In this document: positions 60,879 through 64,000 of the stretch, piece by piece
Layout: each line of letters starts with the position of its first letter
Numbering within the stretch: position 1 is the first letter of the stretch
Assembly: GCA_009780315.1 (NCBI GenBank)
Contig: WRAH01000007.1
Span: 46,228-110,227 of the forward strand
Direction: 5' to 3'
DNA from: Defluviitaleaceae bacterium
GTDB lineage: Bacteria > Bacillota > Clostridia > Lachnospirales > WQUN01
DNA: 64,000 nt
The notes under the pieces: generated by a model
Databases searched by the model: none
The model's input: only the letters and a program-made list of their open reading frames with translations
What the model was told of the DNA's origin: nothing
Made by a program: the position numbers and the translations under genes

Positions 60879-60954
60879 CAAGAAAAGGGCATTCTACCTC
60901 GCTGAGTAATCTCTCTACAGAGACATACTCTTGGTGTAAAATGCCCTTTTCTTG
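60879..60954. terminator. Long bidirectional terminator hairpin
   Basis: Perfect 14-bp stem CAAGAAAAGGGCAT (60879-60892) with 60941-60954, enclosing a 48-nt loop that itself folds (GAGTA/TACTC, CTCT/AGAG). T-rich on both ends, between the convergent Nudix and acetamidase genes. Confidence 0.8.
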
Positions 60955-60956
60955 TT

Positions 60957-61841
60957 TTACAAAGATTTGGTGAGATATTTCCTTGGAAATTCGACCCTAA
61001 TCGTTTTCTTTGGGTCTACCACTTGACAAATCCGTACATCAGCAACCAAAGATGTGAGCATTACTGCGTCTTCTATTGTAAAGCCTTCGGAATCTTTCAG
61101 ATAGCTGACCATATTTGCAACGGCCATGTCCACTGCGGTATCTAAATCTTCATCAGATGCCAATGTCATAACGTAGTTATCATTCACTATCATAGGAAGG
61201 GGTAGCTTTTTATCTTTGATTATATCCACTGTAACCGTGACACATCCAGACACTTCTACTCCAGTGACCCCAATTTCCCCATCAGCCATAACGGCATGTA
61301 AGTCTCCAAGTGCAAGCAATGCGCCGGGTACATTTACAGGCAAAAGTAATGTTGCACCTTCCCTTATTTCTTTACAATCCATATTACCGCCGTGCAAATC
61401 TGGTGCGCCGCAGGGTATTGCTTCATCTTTGGGCGCAACACCAATGACACCAATCATTTTATTTAATGGCAGTACTAAATCCTCAGAAAAATGCGCCATG
61501 TCATTTTTAATATCCACAACTTTAACAGTATTGTTTTGCAAAACAGAACCCATAGTTCCCATGCCCTTACCGCATAATACGACACCTGACGGCTCAATTT
61601 CAATCCTTTCAATTTTGACAGAAAGTATATCACCCCATGCTGCCCCATTGACATACACTGGGCCTGTTGCAGGGTTTATCTTTTCCCAGTCCAGTTCCAC
61701 AAAATCTTCTGGTGATTTAATTTGACCTTGAAAGGCATCCCATGTTTCAAATTGAACTTGCTCCCCTGGATTGATGTGCAACACAGGTTTATTTTGCCCA
61801 CTCATGGTGTACACGATTGAATCTTTAGATATGCTTTGCAT
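60957..61841 (-). CDS. Acetamidase/formamidase family protein
   Basis: 294 residues, ATG behind AAAAGGAGAATAAAC. FmdA_AmdA family: VLHINPGEQVQFETWDAFQGQI, NPATGPVYVNGAAWGD, HGGNMDCKEI (metal/active-site region with conserved Asn-Met-Asp) and LALGDLHAVMADGEIGVTGVE. Family members hydrolyse formamide or short amides to ammonia. No regulator or transporter is adjacent, so the natural substrate is open. It diverges from ygiQ across 130 bp. Confidence 0.92.
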   Translation of the reverse strand: MQSISKDSIVYTMSGQNKPVLHINPGEQVQFETWDAFQGQIKSPEDFVELDWEKINPATGPVYVNGAAWGDILSVKIERIEIEPSGVVLCGKGMGTMGSVLQNNTVKVVDIKNDMAHFSEDLVLPLNKMIGVIGVAPKDEAIPCGAPDLHGGNMDCKEIREGATLLLPVNVPGALLALGDLHAVMADGEIGVTGVEVSGCVTVTVDIIKDKKLPLPMIVNDNYVMTLASDEDLDTAVDMAVANMVSYLKDSEGFTIEDAVMLTSLVADVRICQVVDPKKTIRVEFPRKYLTKSL

Positions 61842-61971
61842 GTTTATTCTCCTTTTAGACCTATATTGTACCTACAGCCGAAAATTTCTTAAATATTATA
61901 TCACGCATTTATTCTCTTGGACATTATCTACTCACTTCATTTATACTAATGTAAAAGAAAGGTTTGATAAT

Positions 61972-63786
61972 ATGACATTTTTACCAACAACACCGCAAGA
62001 GGCAAATAAAACGGTTGACTTTGTGCTGGTTACAGGTGACGCATATGTAGACCATCCATCTTTTGGGGCAAGTATAATCGCCCGTGTATTGGAATCACAC
62101 GGATATTTTGTAGCCATTCTTGCACAGCCAGACTGGAAAACTACCGCAGATTTTACCCAGTTCGGGCGACCAAAGCTGGGTTTCCTTGTGACAGGGGGAA
62201 GTGTAGATTCTATGGTGAATCATTATACAGTGGCACTGCATAAACGCAAGACAGATGTCTATTCCCCTGGTGGACAATTAGGCAAACGCCCCAACCGTGC
62301 TACGATTGTGTATTGCAATAAAATTAGAGAGGTTTACAAAGATGTTCCCATTATTATAGGCGGATTAGAGGCAAGCTTGCGCCGTCTTGCCCATTATGAT
62401 TACTGGGATAATGCCGTGCGTCGGTCTATTTTGCTGGACTCTGCGGCAGATTTAATTGTATATGGCATGGGGGAGCATCAAATTGTAGAAATTGCAGAAG
62501 CCTTGGAAAGTGGACTTGTGGTGCAGGATATCACATTTATTGCAGGTACGGTTTTTAAAACGAAAGATATTTCATTTTTGGACGAGCCTTTAATTTTGCC
62601 GTCTTTCAAATCGATAAAAGAACCAACCACCAGTGCGAAAAAAGAATATGCTAAAAGCTTCATGCTACAATATCACAATACAGATTATCTGACCGCAAAG
62701 GTATTAGTTGAAACATATCCGAATGCCTATGTCGTGCAAAACAAACCTGCAAAGCCACTAACCACCGCAGAACTTGACCGTGTGTATTCATTGCCCTATG
62801 GGCGGGATTATCACCCAAGTTATAAAGAATCAGGTGGTATTCCTGCAATTGAAGAAGTAAAGTTTAGCATCACAAGCAATCGTGGATGTTTTGGCAGTTG
62901 TAATTTTTGCGCATTAAGTTTTCATCAAGGTAGATTAGTACAGTCCCGAAGCCACAAGTCAATCATTGCCGAAGCTACAAACTTTACTTATGATATAGGG
63001 TTTAAAGGATATATTCATGATGTAGGTGGGCCTACTGCCAATTTTCGCAAACCTTCTTGTGACAGGTGGTTTCGCGAAGAGGCAATACCCTGCAAACGGC
63101 AATGCCTAACCCCAAAACCCTGCCCAAACCTACAATACGACCATGCAGATTTTACAAAGCTTTTAAAATCATTGCGGGAAATTCCAAAGGTGAAAAAGGT
63201 CTTTGTACGTTCAGGTATACGATATGATTACATTTTGCATGACCCAAAGGGCGATGTGTTTTTGCAAGAATTATGCGCCCATCACATAAGCGGGCGGCTA
63301 AAAGTCGCACCAGAACATGTGTCGCCCAAAGTGTTAAATGCCATGGGTAAGCCCGATTTTGACGAGTATAAAAAATTTGCCCAAAAATTTCAGATGGTAA
63401 ATGAAAAACTTGGAAAAACCCAATACCTTGTGCCATATCTTATGTCCAGTCACCCTGGTTGTAATCTTGATGATGCAATAGAGCTTGCCGAACATTTGCA
63501 AAGTGTAAACCAGCAGCCCGAGCAAGTGCAAGATTTCTACCCAACCCCGGGTACACTGTCTACATGTATGTACTACACAGGACTAGACCCGCGTACAATG
63601 AAGCGAATTTTTGTGCCAAAGACCCAGCGGGAGAAAACCACCCAGCGGGCGTTAATGCAATATCGTCTGTCCAATAATTACGAGATTGTAAAGGCCGCCC
63701 TTATTCGTGCTGGGCGTAAAGACTTAATTGGACATGACCCAAAGGCATTACTTCGTCCAAGAAAAATGCAAAATAAACGCAAGTAA
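61972..63786 (+). CDS. YgiQ-family radical SAM protein
   Basis: 604 residues from the ATG at 61972 (AAAGGTTTGATAAT site); the longer open frame overlaps the divergent acetamidase gene and is rejected. The N-terminal cobalamin-like domain (~10-120; VLVTGDAYVDHPSFG, GGLEASLRRLAHYDYW) is followed by the radical SAM motif CFGSCNFC (Cys306, Cys310, Cys313), a SAM barrel with KVFVRSGIRYDY and HVSPKVLNAMGKP, and the C-terminal DFYPTPGTLSTCMYYTGLDP typical of YgiQ. Likely an rRNA/tRNA-related or cofactor-modifying enzyme; the function is unproved in most bacteria. Complete. Confidence 0.94.
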   Translation: MTFLPTTPQEANKTVDFVLVTGDAYVDHPSFGASIIARVLESHGYFVAILAQPDWKTTADFTQFGRPKLGFLVTGGSVDSMVNHYTVALHKRKTDVYSPGGQLGKRPNRATIVYCNKIREVYKDVPIIIGGLEASLRRLAHYDYWDNAVRRSILLDSAADLIVYGMGEHQIVEIAEALESGLVVQDITFIAGTVFKTKDISFLDEPLILPSFKSIKEPTTSAKKEYAKSFMLQYHNTDYLTAKVLVETYPNAYVVQNKPAKPLTTAELDRVYSLPYGRDYHPSYKESGGIPAIEEVKFSITSNRGCFGSCNFCALSFHQGRLVQSRSHKSIIAEATNFTYDIGFKGYIHDVGGPTANFRKPSCDRWFREEAIPCKRQCLTPKPCPNLQYDHADFTKLLKSLREIPKVKKVFVRSGIRYDYILHDPKGDVFLQELCAHHISGRLKVAPEHVSPKVLNAMGKPDFDEYKKFAQKFQMVNEKLGKTQYLVPYLMSSHPGCNLDDAIELAEHLQSVNQQPEQVQDFYPTPGTLSTCMYYTGLDPRTMKRIFVPKTQREKTTQRALMQYRLSNNYEIVKAALIRAGRKDLIGHDPKALLRPRKMQNKRK

Positions 63787-63806
63787 CTATTTAACTAGAG
63801 TTGAAT

Positions 63807-63845
63807 AAAAGCCCTTGAAACCATTGGGATTACAGGGGCTTTTTT
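63807..63845 (+). terminator. Terminator after ygiQ
   Basis: AAAAGCCC (63807-63814) with GGGCTTTT (63836-63843), an inner loop of ~21 nt, then Ts. Confidence 0.75.
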
Positions 63846-63889
63846 GTATGTTAGAAAACTGCTATAATTGGCATGGTACAAAATCTTTA

Positions 63890-63918
63890 TTGAAAATGCT
63901 TTGCTGAACGCATATAAT
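63890..63918 (+). promoter_or_regulatory. SigmaA promoter of the last gene
   Basis: TTGAAA (63890-63895), 17-nt spacer, perfect TATAAT (63913-63918), about 48 nt before the ATG at 63966. Confidence 0.7.
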
Positions 63919-63965
63919 ATTCCTATCAAGATACAACAGAAAATCAGCAAAGGAGAGATACACTC

Positions 63966-64000
63966 ATGGATAAAAAAGCAGACACCGTGGCAAAAATAGA
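63966..64000 (+). CDS. Partial gene, first 11 codons (product unknown)
   Basis: Starts MDKKADTVAKI, behind AAAGGAGAGATACACTC, a strong ribosome binding site, with a consensus promoter upstream. The rest is outside the window, so nothing can be said about the product. Confidence 0.7.
   Translation, partial: MDKKADTVAKI

Noticed and set aside
1..64000. CRISPR array, insertion sequence or prophage
   Set aside because: No regularly spaced repeats, transposase or phage structural genes were seen on either strand.

Overview
The window looks like chromosomal DNA of a low-GC, motile, anaerobe-type Firmicute of the class Clostridia. A Lachnospirales-like affiliation is an inference, not proven. The signs are AT-rich spacers, strong AGGAGG-type ribosome binding sites, TTGACA/TATAAT promoters, a sigma-28 flagellin promoter, a class B sortase, hemZ, selA-selB, YitT, MntP and an M-box riboswitch. 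There is no transposase, integrase, phage gene, CRISPR array or rRNA. Most of it is ordinary core and niche genome, with a few unusual spots.

Layout. 1-4.5 kb: the C-terminal part of an alpha-2-macroglobulin-like protein and an S41 peptidase-like lipoprotein. 4.5-8.7 kb (minus): a six-gene Mrp/Mbh-type cation-antiporter module in the order E-F-G-(A'B)-C-D, with no N-terminal MrpA channel. 8.8-10.6 kb: a class B sortase and a secreted transglutaminase-like protein. 10.7-14.6 kb: a compact type IV pilus-like operon (PilC/GspF, four small membrane or pilin-like proteins, PilT). 14.7-18 kb (minus): selA-selB. 18.5-20.5 kb (minus): an Smr-less MutS2-like ATPase. 20.5-21.1 kb: a gene-free island with two divergent structured-RNA candidates, followed by a tandem AbrB-like protein and a cluster of hairpins. 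21.7-24.1 kb: a small membrane protein, a SagB-type oxidoreductase, and an MntR/MntP pair. 24.1-28.1 kb: an M-box Mg2+ riboswitch ahead of uppP and mgtE, then an LCP-family gene. 28.2-28.4 kb (minus): tRNA-Thr and tRNA-Gln. 29.5-35.4 kb: a BMP-type nucleoside ABC transporter with an overlapping PfkB kinase, followed by a REC/AraC regulator.

37.3-42.1 kb: rel, hemZ and hisS. 42.1-44.3 kb (minus): lysC-asd. 44.4-47.5 kb: an ABC-F protein and mltG. 47.5-49.5 kb: flagellin behind a sigma-28 promoter, then an unknown ORF. 49.6-55.1 kb: a serine beta-lactamase-fold protein, an unknown protein, an alkylsulfatase-like enzyme (minus), a YitT protein and a GNAT. 55.1-57.1 kb (minus): a TetR/MFS efflux pair with two identical operators. 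57.2-60.9 kb: pfkA, pyk and a tandem Nudix protein. 61-63.8 kb: an acetamidase/formamidase (minus) and a YgiQ radical SAM protein. The window ends 35 bases into another gene.

Themes. Metal and ion homeostasis (Mrp, MntR/MntP, M-box/MgtE) and cell-envelope work (sortase, LCP, UppP, MltG, A2M, lipoproteins) dominate. Several promoters carry inverted repeats over the -35/-10 region. The least explained part is 20.48-21.15 kb, where two separately promoted, highly structured RNAs point away from each other. Start codons were chosen from ribosome binding sites, overlaps and family N-termini, so several differ from the longest open frame. All family calls come from reading motifs. No database search was run.
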